Below, one piece after another: positions 1 to 6,945 of a DNA stretch of 64,000 nucleotides. The notes beneath the pieces were generated by a model, which worked only from the letters and a program-made list of their open reading frames with translations, made no database searches and was not told the DNA's origin. The position numbers and the translations under genes were made by a program. How positions within the stretch are numbered: position 1 is the stretch's first letter; each line of letters begins with the position of its first letter. Source of the stretch: Bacteroidales bacterium. Its GTDB lineage: Bacteria; Bacteroidota; Bacteroidia; Bacteroidales; P3. The stretch is taken from positions 111,159-175,158 of the forward strand of contig JAGCVI010000018.1 in NCBI GenBank assembly GCA_017962445.1. The letters run 5' to 3'.

Positions 1-616
1 TGCTGCCGACGACGTCCGACTTGCCGTCCACAGCCAAGCCGAAATCGAGAAGGATATAGGTGCCGTCACTGCGGCGCATGATATTGCCGGTGTGTATGTC
101 GTTGTGGACAACGCGATACTTTTCTATCAAACGACGCTCCACCTCGGGAGTTATCAGTGCCGAGCCGTCGTCGGCATCCTCGAGGCTGTCGCTCTCGCGG
201 TCGTAGCACACCTTGTAGATGTCGTGATGGCAGTAAGCCAATGCTGATCCTATTTCGCGGAGCATACGCAAAGTCTCGTCGATGGGCACCTTGCCGTCGT
301 ATTGCTCTATCAGCTTACGAAGGTCAACGCCGTCGACCCAGTCCATCTCAACAAAGGCGCGACCTGCCACATGACGAGGCTGGTACACTCGCACAATGTT
401 TGTATGGCAGCCGTTGCCAAGCCTCAGCAGCACACGGCATTCGTGCAGGAAGTTCTGAAAAATCTTGTCGCTCTCCTTCTCCACATGGGCGTTGAGCACA
501 CGGATAGCACGGATATAGCCATATTTCAAGCTCTTGGCCTTGTATACGGTGGCATACCCGCCCTCGCCGAGCTCTTTCAGAAGAAGATATTCATCACCTA
601 ATTTATCGTATTGCAT
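1..616 (-). CDS. Ser/Thr protein kinase-like protein, N-terminal part (cut by window edge)
   Basis: This is the first ~205 codons of a Hanks-type kinase that continues beyond the left edge. It starts with ATG at 614-616 and reads MQYDKLGDEY, glycine-rich loop GEGGYATVY, HND catalytic loop (VVHNDIHTGN) and DFG (LLDFGLA) just before the edge. It is nearly identical, in both protein and DNA, to the complete kinase at 6946-8307, so it is a recent duplicate. As in that copy, the beta-3 ATP-anchoring lysine is arginine (RAIRVL). It lies directly downstream of the FGE-fold gene at 713-1897, matching the kinase/FGE neighbourhood of the complete copy. The kinase fold is certain. Whether it is catalytically active is not. 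Confidence 0.9.
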   Translation of the reverse strand, partial: MQYDKLGDEYLLLKELGEGGYATVYKAKSLKYGYIRAIRVLNAHVEKESDKIFQNFLHECRVLLRLGNGCHTNIVRVYQPRHVAGRAFVEMDWVDGVDLRKLIEQYDGKVPIDETLRMLREIGSALAYCHHDIYKVCYDRESDSLEDADDGSALITPEVERRLIEKYRVVHNDIHTGNIMRRSDGTYILLDFGLAVDGKSDVVGS

Positions 617-643
617 AAGAACTTTTTTATTTCATGTTAACTC

Positions 644-746
644 GTAACGGCTCGGCTCCGCTTCTCGCCGTTTACAAGCCTTCTCTGTTAGGTTTCTCCC
701 TTTTGACATAAACTACTGGACAAGGACCAGGCGGAAGCCCAAGTAG
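644..746. repeat. 103-bp direct repeat, copy 1 (3' end of FGE-fold gene plus downstream hairpin)
   Basis: This stretch is identical to 5819-5921. It covers the last nine codons of the FGE-fold gene ending at 713 and about 70 bp downstream, including the GC-rich inverted repeat GTAACGGC...GCCGTTTAC. Compared with copy 2, the outer left arm of the hairpin (GAGAAGGCTT) is missing here. Identity stops abruptly at the variable block of the gene. Confidence 0.9.
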
Positions 747-1897
747 CTGCCGCGGTACGATGCGAGGATGAAGTCGCGACTCGACACACGGCAGCCCCTC
801 GCGTAGTAGTCCCAGCTCCCGCCACGAATCACACGGTACGAGCCAGAATCGCCATAGTGTTTAGGATCGCGCTCCGCTGAACTGCCGTAGTGGTACCATG
901 CATCCGAGCACCACTCCCAGACGTTGCCGCTCATGTCGTACAACCCGAGTTCGTTGGCTTTCTTGGTTTTTACCGGATGTGTCTTATCTCCGCTGTTGTC
1001 CCAATACCATGCCACATCGTCTCTCGTATTGCTGCCACTGTACTTGTAGCCATTGCTCTTGCTGCCACCACGCGCCGCATACTCCCACTCCGCCTCGGTC
1101 GGCAACTGGAATGTGCGACCTGTCTTGCGGTTCAACTCGCTAATGAATGTCTGCACATCGTCCCAACTGACATTCTCAACCGGCAAATCATCACCCTTGT
1201 AATAGCTCGGATTATAGCCCATCACAGCCTTCCACAACGCCTGCGTCACCTCCGTCTCACCAATGCTGTAGCTGCTCAACGTCACCTGATGCGCCGGCTT
1301 CTCATAACTCCAACAATCACTTCCCTGTTCGCCGGTGCACCCCATGGTGAAGGTGCCGCCCTCGACATAGACCATCTTGAAACTGACACCGTTGACTGTA
1401 ATGGTCTGGTCCTTACTCGCTGGAGAACTAGATGTACTACCTTTCTGCACTGGTTGATTTGGGGGCTTTACATCTTCTGCACTAGACGCTGTAGTTGTAT
1501 TGTTTGGTATTTCATCATTACTTTTTTTACCACTTTGATTTTTACCATCTTTTTTTGTAGAAGGCTTATTTGTGTCAGATGCTTGCTTGCTATTATCCTG
1601 TTTAGCTTGTTGGTTTTGCTTATTCTTCTGATTATTACTTGTTGTACCAGTTGTTGATGTCTTTGTTTTTTTGCGCTCAGCTATCTTCAGTTCGATATTC
1701 TTGTCGCGTGAACATTTACGTTCGCCTAAATAAGTATTGTTATAGAAAGTCTCCACTTGTTTGTAGTTGCCTTCTTTCCATGCTTGTTCCATATTTTTCT
1801 TGGCTCTGTTGCACCAGTCGTCCTGCGCCTGCAACGGCATCACAAGCACACAAAGAGTAAACAGCAGAACACTATGAATCAATGTATTTATCCTCAT
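713..1897 (-). CDS. Exported FGE/SUMF1-fold protein (paralog A)
   Basis: A 394-residue protein with a signal peptide ending near LQAQ. A ~50-residue Cys-containing N-terminal module follows (pattern C-x2-AKxNMExA...FY...C-x-RDKxxELKI), then a ~90-residue low-complexity Ser/Thr/Lys/Asn/Gln linker, and a C-terminal FGE-sulfatase/SUMF1 domain (MVYVEGGTFTMGC, ETEVTQALWKAVMG, LPTEAEWEYAARGG, GNVWEWC, RGGSW, LGFRLVL). I do not see the catalytic Cys pair of true FGE, so a ligand-binding or structural role is more likely than sulfatase maturation. The ATG at 1895-1897 is preferred over an in-frame TTG at 1909, because MRINTLIHSVLL is the natural signal-peptide start. The C-terminal loop region (743-838) is strongly diverged from its sister at 5888-6859. 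Confidence 0.88.
   Translation of the reverse strand: MRINTLIHSVLLFTLCVLVMPLQAQDDWCNRAKKNMEQAWKEGNYKQVETFYNNTYLGERKCSRDKNIELKIAERKKTKTSTTGTTSNNQKNKQNQQAKQDNSKQASDTNKPSTKKDGKNQSGKKSNDEIPNNTTTASSAEDVKPPNQPVQKGSTSSSPASKDQTITVNGVSFKMVYVEGGTFTMGCTGEQGSDCWSYEKPAHQVTLSSYSIGETEVTQALWKAVMGYNPSYYKGDDLPVENVSWDDVQTFISELNRKTGRTFQLPTEAEWEYAARGGSKSNGYKYSGSNTRDDVAWYWDNSGDKTHPVKTKKANELGLYDMSGNVWEWCSDAWYHYGSSAERDPKHYGDSGSYRVIRGGSWDYYARGCRVSSRDFILASYRGSYLGFRLVLVQ
743..838 (-). other. Putative hypervariable region of paralog A (DGR variable-region-like)
   Basis: This block covers the codons from the X in GS-X-RV-X-RGGSW to the end of the loop before LGFRLVL. Compared with paralog E it differs at most loop codons, while the 103 bp downstream are identical. 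Several substituted codons keep a pyrimidine third base: TAC/CGC, ATT/TAT, GAC/CTC, TAC/GAC, TAC/AGC, GGC/TTC, AGT/TTT. That is the pattern left by adenine-directed mutagenesis of AAC/AAT template codons. No template repeat or reverse transcriptase was found in the window, so this remains an inference. Confidence 0.5.
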
Positions 1898-1918
1898 AAC
1901 ATATATCAATTATAAATG

Positions 1919-1949
1919 CAAAATTACAAAGAAATTATTGAATAACAAA
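1919..1949 (-). promoter_or_regulatory. Bacteroidota-type promoter for FGE paralog A
   Basis: Read on the minus strand this is TTTG (1946-1949), 19 nt, then TAATTTTG (1919-1926), which fits the -33/-7 consensus TTTG-N~19-TAnnTTTG. It lies just upstream of the ATG at 1897, so the leader would be short. Confidence 0.5.
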
Positions 1950-1973
1950 CCTTTCATGCAAAAACAAAATATA

Positions 1974-2023
1974 AATTTGTGGATTTCTCCTGTTTTTAAC
2001 GAAAAAAATTTGTGGATTTCCCC
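1974..2023 (-). repeat. Tandem upstream box GGAGAAATCCACAAATT (two copies)
   Basis: On the plus strand, AATTTGTGGATTTCTCC occurs at 1974-1990 and a near copy (AATTTGTGGATTTCCCC) at 2007-2023, a 33-bp spacing. A third copy (AAATGTGGATTTCTCC) sits at 5755-5770, at the same distance upstream of paralog D. The flanking sequence is also related, so the promoter regions of A and D were duplicated together. The box may be an operator or simply retained ancestry. Confidence 0.55.
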
Positions 2024-2176
2024 TTTTATTCCACTAAAAACAATGACTATCTGCACTTTACAGAAACATTCCATTAAAGGTTTCCTTTGGCAACTTCTAT
2101 TTATTGTCCATAGGGCAATTCTTTTAATAGCAGAAAACACCACACCATTCACCCTAAAAGAACATTTCATGCTTTT

Positions 2177-2253
2177 GCCCTTTCTGGACGTGATAATTTG
2201 GCTTTCAACACCCAGGGCGATGCCCTGGGCTGGGTAATTAAGCCCTTTCTGGA
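2177..2253. repeat. REP-like element: perfect 8-bp inverted repeat flanked by direct repeats
   Basis: CCCAGGGC-GAT-GCCCTGGG at 2211-2229 is a perfect hairpin. It is bracketed by two copies of GCCCTTTCTGGA at 2177-2188 and 2242-2253. It lies in the gap between paralogs A and B, and the rest of the gap (about 1950-2341) has no gene. It looks like a small palindromic repeat element. Only this one copy was noticed in the window. Confidence 0.45.
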
Positions 2254-2341
2254 AGTTTTTTTATAAACAAAACCTAATCAGTCACTTAAAAAATCCCTAC
2301 GAAATAACCATTTCCACAAAACAATTTCTGGGAAATGCAGA

Positions 2342-3202
2342 CTACTGGACAAGCACCAGGCGGAAGCCCAAGTCGAAGTCATAGGTTAAATCCTTGCAGC
2401 TTGCGCGATACGACACACGACAATTACTTGGGTAATGGCCCCAACTTCCTCCACGAGTCACATGATATGAGTCAAAATAAGGATTGCGTTTTGCAGAACT
2501 GTCATAGCTGTACCAAACATCTTCACACCACTCCCATACGTTGCCGCTCATATCATAAATACCAAGTTCGTTGGCTTTTTTTGTTTTTACAGGTTGTGAA
2601 TGTGTTCCATGTTCAATATTGCGATTATACCATGCCACCTCGCCTATTTCATTGCTGCCGCTGTACTTGTATTCCTTGCTCTTGTTTCCACCCCGGGCAG
2701 CATACTCCCACTCCGCCTCGGTTGGCAACCTGAATGTGCGGCCCGTCATGCGGTTCAACTCACGGATAAACCTCTGCACATCAATCCAACTGACACAGTA
2801 GGCAGGAATATTGTCACCGAGGCCATAAATCGTATTCCAACCATGACCATCTATCGGCACACTCCCCATCACCGCCTTCCACAACGCCTGCGTCACCTCC
2901 GTCTCGCCGATACTATAGCTGCTCACTGTCACCTGATGCGTCGGCTTCTCATCTTTTATACAATCTCCACCCTGCTCTGAGGTACATCCCATTGTGAAGG
3001 TGCCGCCTTCGACATAAATCATCTTGAAACTGACACCGTTGACAGTAATGGTTTGTTCTCTCTTTATTTGCGCTGTTTCATTGTTTTTCTCAACTTCACT
3101 GTTTTTGTTTGCATTACTGCCTGTCAGTCGCCATATCATAAATATAGCACCAGCGAGAACCAAAAAAGACAGAACACTATAAATCAATACATTTCTTTTC
3201 AT
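2342..3202 (-). CDS. Membrane-anchored FGE/SUMF1-fold protein (paralog B)
   Basis: A 286-residue protein starting with an ATG at 3200-3202. The N-terminus MKRNVLIYSVLSF...IFMIWRL is a single transmembrane segment or uncleaved signal. It lacks the Cys-containing N-terminal module of the other four paralogs and passes through a short charged linker into the FGE domain (MIYVEGGTFTMGC, ETEVTQALWKAVMG, LPTEAEWEYAARGG, GNVWEWC, RGGSW, LGFRLVLVQ). Variable-position codons here are CAT, ACT, GGC, CAT, TAC and TAT, again ending in C or T. Function is unknown; it probably displays a C-type-lectin-like domain in the periplasm. Confidence 0.87.
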   Translation of the reverse strand: MKRNVLIYSVLSFLVLAGAIFMIWRLTGSNANKNSEVEKNNETAQIKREQTITVNGVSFKMIYVEGGTFTMGCTSEQGGDCIKDEKPTHQVTVSSYSIGETEVTQALWKAVMGSVPIDGHGWNTIYGLGDNIPAYCVSWIDVQRFIRELNRMTGRTFRLPTEAEWEYAARGGNKSKEYKYSGSNEIGEVAWYNRNIEHGTHSQPVKTKKANELGIYDMSGNVWEWCEDVWYSYDSSAKRNPYFDSYHVTRGGSWGHYPSNCRVSYRASCKDLTYDFDLGFRLVLVQ

Positions 3203-3222
3203 AACTTCTTTATTTTAGATTG

Positions 3223-3230
3223 CAAATATA
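3223..3230 (-). promoter_or_regulatory. -7 box for FGE paralog B
   Basis: TATATTTG on the minus strand, 20 bp upstream of the start codon at 3202. No clear -33 TTTG is seen. Confidence 0.4.
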
Positions 3231-3278
3231 CAAAAAACACATGCTTAAACCATTCGAAAAATAGTTTTTTATACTACT

Positions 3279-4541
3279 TTACCATTGCTTTATATTAATA
3301 TCCTCTTTGTACCAAGACCTAATATGCTTGTACAAGGCTTCTGCAGCTGTCTTACTTGCTGCACTACCCATGCTGACATAGTATAGACCATCACGATTGA
3401 TAATATAAGAATCGCAACCACTTGCTTTAAGTTCTCTACATAATTGATCTGCATTTCCCTTATTTGCAAACACCCCCGCTATAATATCAAATCCTTGTTT
3501 CGATTCAGAAACAATTTTGCTTAAAACAGGACTATTTTTCCCGTTTTTTTCATTTCCAACTTCAAGAACCAGGCGGAAGCCCATGCCATCATAACAGAAC
3601 GACTGCTCGAAATTGTCACGATTCGACACACGGCAACTCCTCGACTTATAGTTCCAGCTTCCGCCACGACGCACACGGCCCGAGCCATAAGAAGGTCCCT
3701 GGGGATTAGTTTGACTTGCATTGTCATAGACTTCATACATATCATAGCACCATTCCCATACGTTGCCGCTCATGTCGTACAGCCCAAGCTCGTTAGCTTT
3801 CTTGGTTTTTACTGGATGCGTTTTCCCCTCACTGTTTTCTTTATACCATGCAACCTCGTCAATTACATTACTGCCGCTATACTTGTAGCCTTGACTCTTG
3901 CTGCCGCCACGTGCCGCATACTCCCACTCCGCCTCGGTGGGCAGGCGGAAAGTGAGACCTGTCTGGCGGTTCAACTCCCGGATAAACCTCTGCACATCGT
4001 CCCAACTGACCTTGTAGGCAGGATAGTTTTTGCCGCGACCGTATTCTTTTGTCCAGCCATCCTTATATGTTGGCTCACTTCCCATCACCGCCCGCCACAA
4101 TGCTTGCGTAACCTCTGTCTCGCCTATACTGTAGCTGCTCAGTGTCACCTTATGTGCCGGCTTTTCGTCATCATCATAATCTCCCTCCTGCTCCGAGGTG
4201 CAGCCCATCGTAAAGGTGCCGCCCTCAACATAGACCATCTTGAAACTAACGCCGTTGACGGTAATGGTCTGGTCTTTGCCAGTGGGCTGTGTGGGTGTTG
4301 TCGGCTTTGGTTTTGGTTTGGGTGTATTATCCTTACCACAATTGGCTATCTTCAATTCAATTTTCTTGTCGCGTGGACAATTATATTCCTTTAAATATAT
4401 GGAATTATAGAAGGATTCGACTTGCTTGCAATTGCCTACTTTCAACGCTTCCACCATGTTGTTCTTGGCATTGTTGCAGTCCTGCGCTCGCATCGGTACA
4501 AAAACAAAAACTATTATTATTAGAACCAGCAGATTTTTCAT
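3279..4541 (-). CDS. Exported FGE/SUMF1-fold protein with C-terminal SPOR-like domain (paralog C)
   Basis: A 420-residue protein from the ATG at 4539-4541 (an in-frame TTG lies at 4568). It has a signal peptide (MKNLLVLIIIVFVF...MRAQ), the Cys-containing N-terminal module, a KPKPKP/TPTQPT linker, the FGE domain up to MGFRLVLEV, and then an extra ~75 residues that none of the other paralogs have. That tail (GFDIIAGVF, ADQLCRELKASGCDSYII, YYVSMGSAASKTAAEALYKHI) resembles a SPOR domain, which binds denuded peptidoglycan glycan strands at division septa. This fits the cell-wall synthase at the head of the cluster. The 5' half is nearly identical in DNA to paralog E. Confidence 0.87.
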   Translation of the reverse strand: MKNLLVLIIIVFVFVPMRAQDCNNAKNNMVEALKVGNCKQVESFYNSIYLKEYNCPRDKKIELKIANCGKDNTPKPKPKPTTPTQPTGKDQTITVNGVSFKMVYVEGGTFTMGCTSEQEGDYDDDEKPAHKVTLSSYSIGETEVTQALWRAVMGSEPTYKDGWTKEYGRGKNYPAYKVSWDDVQRFIRELNRQTGLTFRLPTEAEWEYAARGGSKSQGYKYSGSNVIDEVAWYKENSEGKTHPVKTKKANELGLYDMSGNVWEWCYDMYEVYDNASQTNPQGPSYGSGRVRRGGSWNYKSRSCRVSNRDNFEQSFCYDGMGFRLVLEVGNEKNGKNSPVLSKIVSESKQGFDIIAGVFANKGNADQLCRELKASGCDSYIINRDGLYYVSMGSAASKTAAEALYKHIRSWYKEDINIKQW

Positions 4542-4674
4542 TATGATGATTTTTCTACTAATTATCAAACATACAGAAGTTATTAAATATCAAAGATTAA
4601 AAACCTTTATTTCAATCAATTAAATAAAAAAAATCAACAACCATGTTTTCTTTTAAAATCATTATTAAAAATCA

Positions 4675-5673
4675 TTATTGGTCAAGTACCAAGCGAAAGC
4701 CTAAGGAGTGGGAACCTTTTTCTTCACTTTCACCTCTATCATACCTTCGATTGCGATACGACACACGACATTTTTCTGCTTCACAATCCCAGCAACCACC
4801 ACGCACCACGTAGTCGTAGCTATATTTTTTATAGCCTTCTGGATTTGTCACTTGATAGCTTGAGTATTCTACATACACATCATTGCACCATTCTGCCACA
4901 TTACCACTCATATCGTATAAACCAAGTTCGTTTGCTTTCTTGCTTTTGACAGGACTTGTTTTTCCTGGACTATTGTTCCAATACCACGCCACTTCATTGA
5001 TATCATTACTGCCACTATACTTATTTCCTTCACTATTTTTGCCGCCTCGTGCAGCATACTCCCATTCTGCCTCGGTAGGCAAACGAAACTTGAGTCCTGT
5101 CTTTTCATTAAGTTTTCTGATAAACTGTGAAATATCATAACGATTGATATAATAGACAGGGTAATCGTCACCAAGACCATATCCTACCGTCCATCTATAC
5201 GGTTTACTTTCCATCACTTCACACCATAATGCCTGGGTTACTTCCGTCTCACCTATATAGTAGCCACTCAACATCACTCCGTGTGATGGTTTTTCATCAT
5301 CATTACAATCATTACCTTGCTCAGAAGTACAACCCATAGTGAAGGCACCACCTTCAACGTATACCATCGTAAAACTAACCTTGTTTACTTTGATAGTACG
5401 GCTTTTTGGCGAAGGTTGAGGTTGATCTTCTATTTTAGATTCTCTGCATTTGTTAATTTTTAATTCAAGGTTTTTATCTCGAGGACACTTGTACTCATTT
5501 AAATATATTGAATAGTAAAATTTTTTTACTTGCATGCAGTTGCCCCCGTTCAAAGCCTCCTCCATGTTGTTCTTGGCATTGTTACACTTGTCGTTCTGCG
5601 CTTGCAGCGGCAATACAGCCACCGCAAGGAACACAAGAAGCAGAACACTATGAATCAATGTATTTCTCTTCAT
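4675..5673 (-). CDS. Exported FGE/SUMF1-fold protein (paralog D)
   Basis: A 332-residue protein with signal peptide (MKRNTLIHSVLLLVFLAV...LQAQ), the Cys-containing N-terminal module (CNNAKNNMEEAL...CPRDKNLELKINKC), a short Pro/Ser linker and an FGE domain. It is the most divergent of the five: RGGCW instead of RGGSW, AEWC instead of WEWC, a longer loop before LGFRLVLDQ, and an A/G-rich variable region (DCEAEK). It does not show the NNC/NNT codon pattern of paralogs A and E, apart from TAT at the position before the conserved Arg. Function unknown. Confidence 0.86.
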   Translation of the reverse strand: MKRNTLIHSVLLLVFLAVAVLPLQAQNDKCNNAKNNMEEALNGGNCMQVKKFYYSIYLNEYKCPRDKNLELKINKCRESKIEDQPQPSPKSRTIKVNKVSFTMVYVEGGAFTMGCTSEQGNDCNDDEKPSHGVMLSGYYIGETEVTQALWCEVMESKPYRWTVGYGLGDDYPVYYINRYDISQFIRKLNEKTGLKFRLPTEAEWEYAARGGKNSEGNKYSGSNDINEVAWYWNNSPGKTSPVKSKKANELGLYDMSGNVAEWCNDVYVEYSSYQVTNPEGYKKYSYDYVVRGGCWDCEAEKCRVSYRNRRYDRGESEEKGSHSLGFRLVLDQ

Positions 5674-5694
5674 AAAAACAATTTATTAAGATTG

Positions 5695-5724
5695 CAAATA
5701 TACTCAAAAATATTGAATCACAAA
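5695..5724 (-). promoter_or_regulatory. Bacteroidota-type promoter for FGE paralog D
   Basis: Minus-strand TTTG (5721-5724), 18 nt, then TATATTTG (5695-5702), about 20 bp before the ATG at 5673. The GGAGAAATCCACA box (5755-5770) lies just upstream. Confidence 0.5.
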
Positions 5725-5807
5725 TCCTTCTTGCGAGAATAATCCTGACAAAAAAAATGTGGATTTCTCCATTTTCTCCCAATGAATTTGCATTATCGTT
5801 TTTTTCC

Positions 5808-5860
5808 GAGAAGGCTTAGTAACGGCTCGGCTCCGCTTCTCGCCGTTTACAAGCCTTCTC
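5808..5860 (-). other. Long hairpin downstream of FGE paralog E
   Basis: GAGAAGGCTT (5808-5817) pairs perfectly with AAGCCTTCTC (5851-5860), enclosing a second stem GTAACGGC/GCCGTTTAC. It starts 27 bp after the stop codon at 5888. On the minus strand it is followed by A residues, not a T run, so it is not a standard intrinsic terminator. A cruciform just downstream of the variable region is a known feature of DGR targets such as that of Bordetella phage BPP-1, which makes the position notable. Confidence 0.6.
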
Positions 5861-5921
5861 TGTTAGGTTTCTCCCTTTTGACATAAACTACTGGACAAGG
5901 ACCAGGCGGAAGCCCAAGTAG
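5819..5921. repeat. 103-bp direct repeat, copy 2
   Basis: Identical to 644-746. It includes the last nine codons of paralog E, its 3' flank and the inner part of the hairpin. Confidence 0.9.
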
Positions 5922-6859
5922 GAGCCGCGGGGCAGGGGCAAGGCGAAGTCGTCGCTGCGAAACGACACACGGCAGAACCAAGCGCTGTCGAGCCAGCTTC
6001 CGCCACGATACACACGGCGCGAGCCAGTAGAAGGACCCTTAGGATTGGTCTGGCTTGCACTGCCATAACTGCCGTACCAGTCTTCACACCATTCATACAC
6101 GTTGCCGCTCATGTCGTATAGTCCAAGTTCGTTGGGCTTCTTGGTCTTTACCGGTTGTGTCTTTTTTCCGCTGATGTCCCAATACCATGCCACATCTCCT
6201 ATCGTATTGCTGCCACTGTACTTGTAGCCACGGCTCTTGTTGCCGCCCCGTGCAGCGTACTCCCACTCCGCCTCGGTAGGCAACCGAAACGTGCGCCCCG
6301 TCTTGCGATTCAGCTCGCTAATGAATGTCTGCACATCGTCCCAACTGACATTCTCAACCGGCAAATAATCTCCCTTGTAATAGCTCGGATTATAGCCCAT
6401 CACAGCCTTCCACAACGCCTGCGTCACCTCCGTCTCACCTATGCTGTAGCTGCTCAACGTCACCTGATGCGCCGGTTTTTCATCATAATCACATCCTCCC
6501 TGCTCCGAGGTGCAGCCCATCGTGAACGTACCTCCCTCAACATAAACCATCTTGAAACTAACGCCGTTGACAGTTATGGTCTGGTCCTTGCTCGTGGGCT
6601 GTGTGGGTGGTGTCGGCTTTGGCTTTGGTTTGGGTGTATTATCCTTACCACAATTGGCTATCTTCAATTCAATGTTCTTGTCGCGTGGACACTTATATTC
6701 CTTTAAATATATGGAATTATAGAAGGATTCGACTTGCTTGCAGTTGCCCACTTTCAATGCCTCCTCCATGTTGTTCTTGGCATTGTTACACTTGTCGTTC
6801 TGCGCCCGCAATGGCAGAATAGCAACAATCATTATTACTGTAATCAATAATTTCTTCAT
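5888..6859 (-). CDS. Exported FGE/SUMF1-fold protein (paralog E)
   Basis: A 323-residue protein starting at the ATG at 6857-6859, with signal peptide MKKLLITVIMIVAILPLRAQ, the Cys-containing N-terminal module, a KPKPKPTPPTQPT linker and an FGE domain. Its 5' two-thirds match paralog C almost base for base, while its 3' half and 3' flank match paralog A, so it is a mosaic. The C-terminal block reads like a diversified DGR variable protein (NPKGPSTGS-R-RV-Y-RGGSW-LDS-A-WF-CRVS-F-R). It lies 86 bp downstream of the complete kinase with no promoter visible between, so it is probably co-transcribed. Confidence 0.88.
   Translation of the reverse strand: MKKLLITVIMIVAILPLRAQNDKCNNAKNNMEEALKVGNCKQVESFYNSIYLKEYKCPRDKNIELKIANCGKDNTPKPKPKPTPPTQPTSKDQTITVNGVSFKMVYVEGGTFTMGCTSEQGGCDYDEKPAHQVTLSSYSIGETEVTQALWKAVMGYNPSYYKGDYLPVENVSWDDVQTFISELNRKTGRTFRLPTEAEWEYAARGGNKSRGYKYSGSNTIGDVAWYWDISGKKTQPVKTKKPNELGLYDMSGNVYEWCEDWYGSYGSASQTNPKGPSTGSRRVYRGGSWLDSAWFCRVSFRSDDFALPLPRGSYLGFRLVLVQ
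5918..6019 (-). other. Putative hypervariable region of paralog E (DGR variable-region-like)
   Basis: The homologous block to 743-838. Codons at the variable positions are CGC, TAT, CTC, GAC, AGC, TTC and TTT, interleaved with invariant GGSW and CRVS codons. It is two codons longer than in A between the flanking Arg codons, so indels occurred besides substitutions. Confidence 0.5.
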
Positions 6860-6945
6860 GTAGTTTTTTTTTGAATATGCAGATTCCTATATAACACTGT
6901 TTTATTATCATTTCTAAACTGGTGAGCAGAGACCCTTTAGCCACA

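Noticed and set aside
713-6859. Annotation of the five FGE-fold proteins as true sulfatase-maturing formylglycine-generating enzymes
   Set aside because: The paired catalytic cysteines of FGE are not visible; only one Cys (in CRVS) is conserved, and no sulfatase gene is near.
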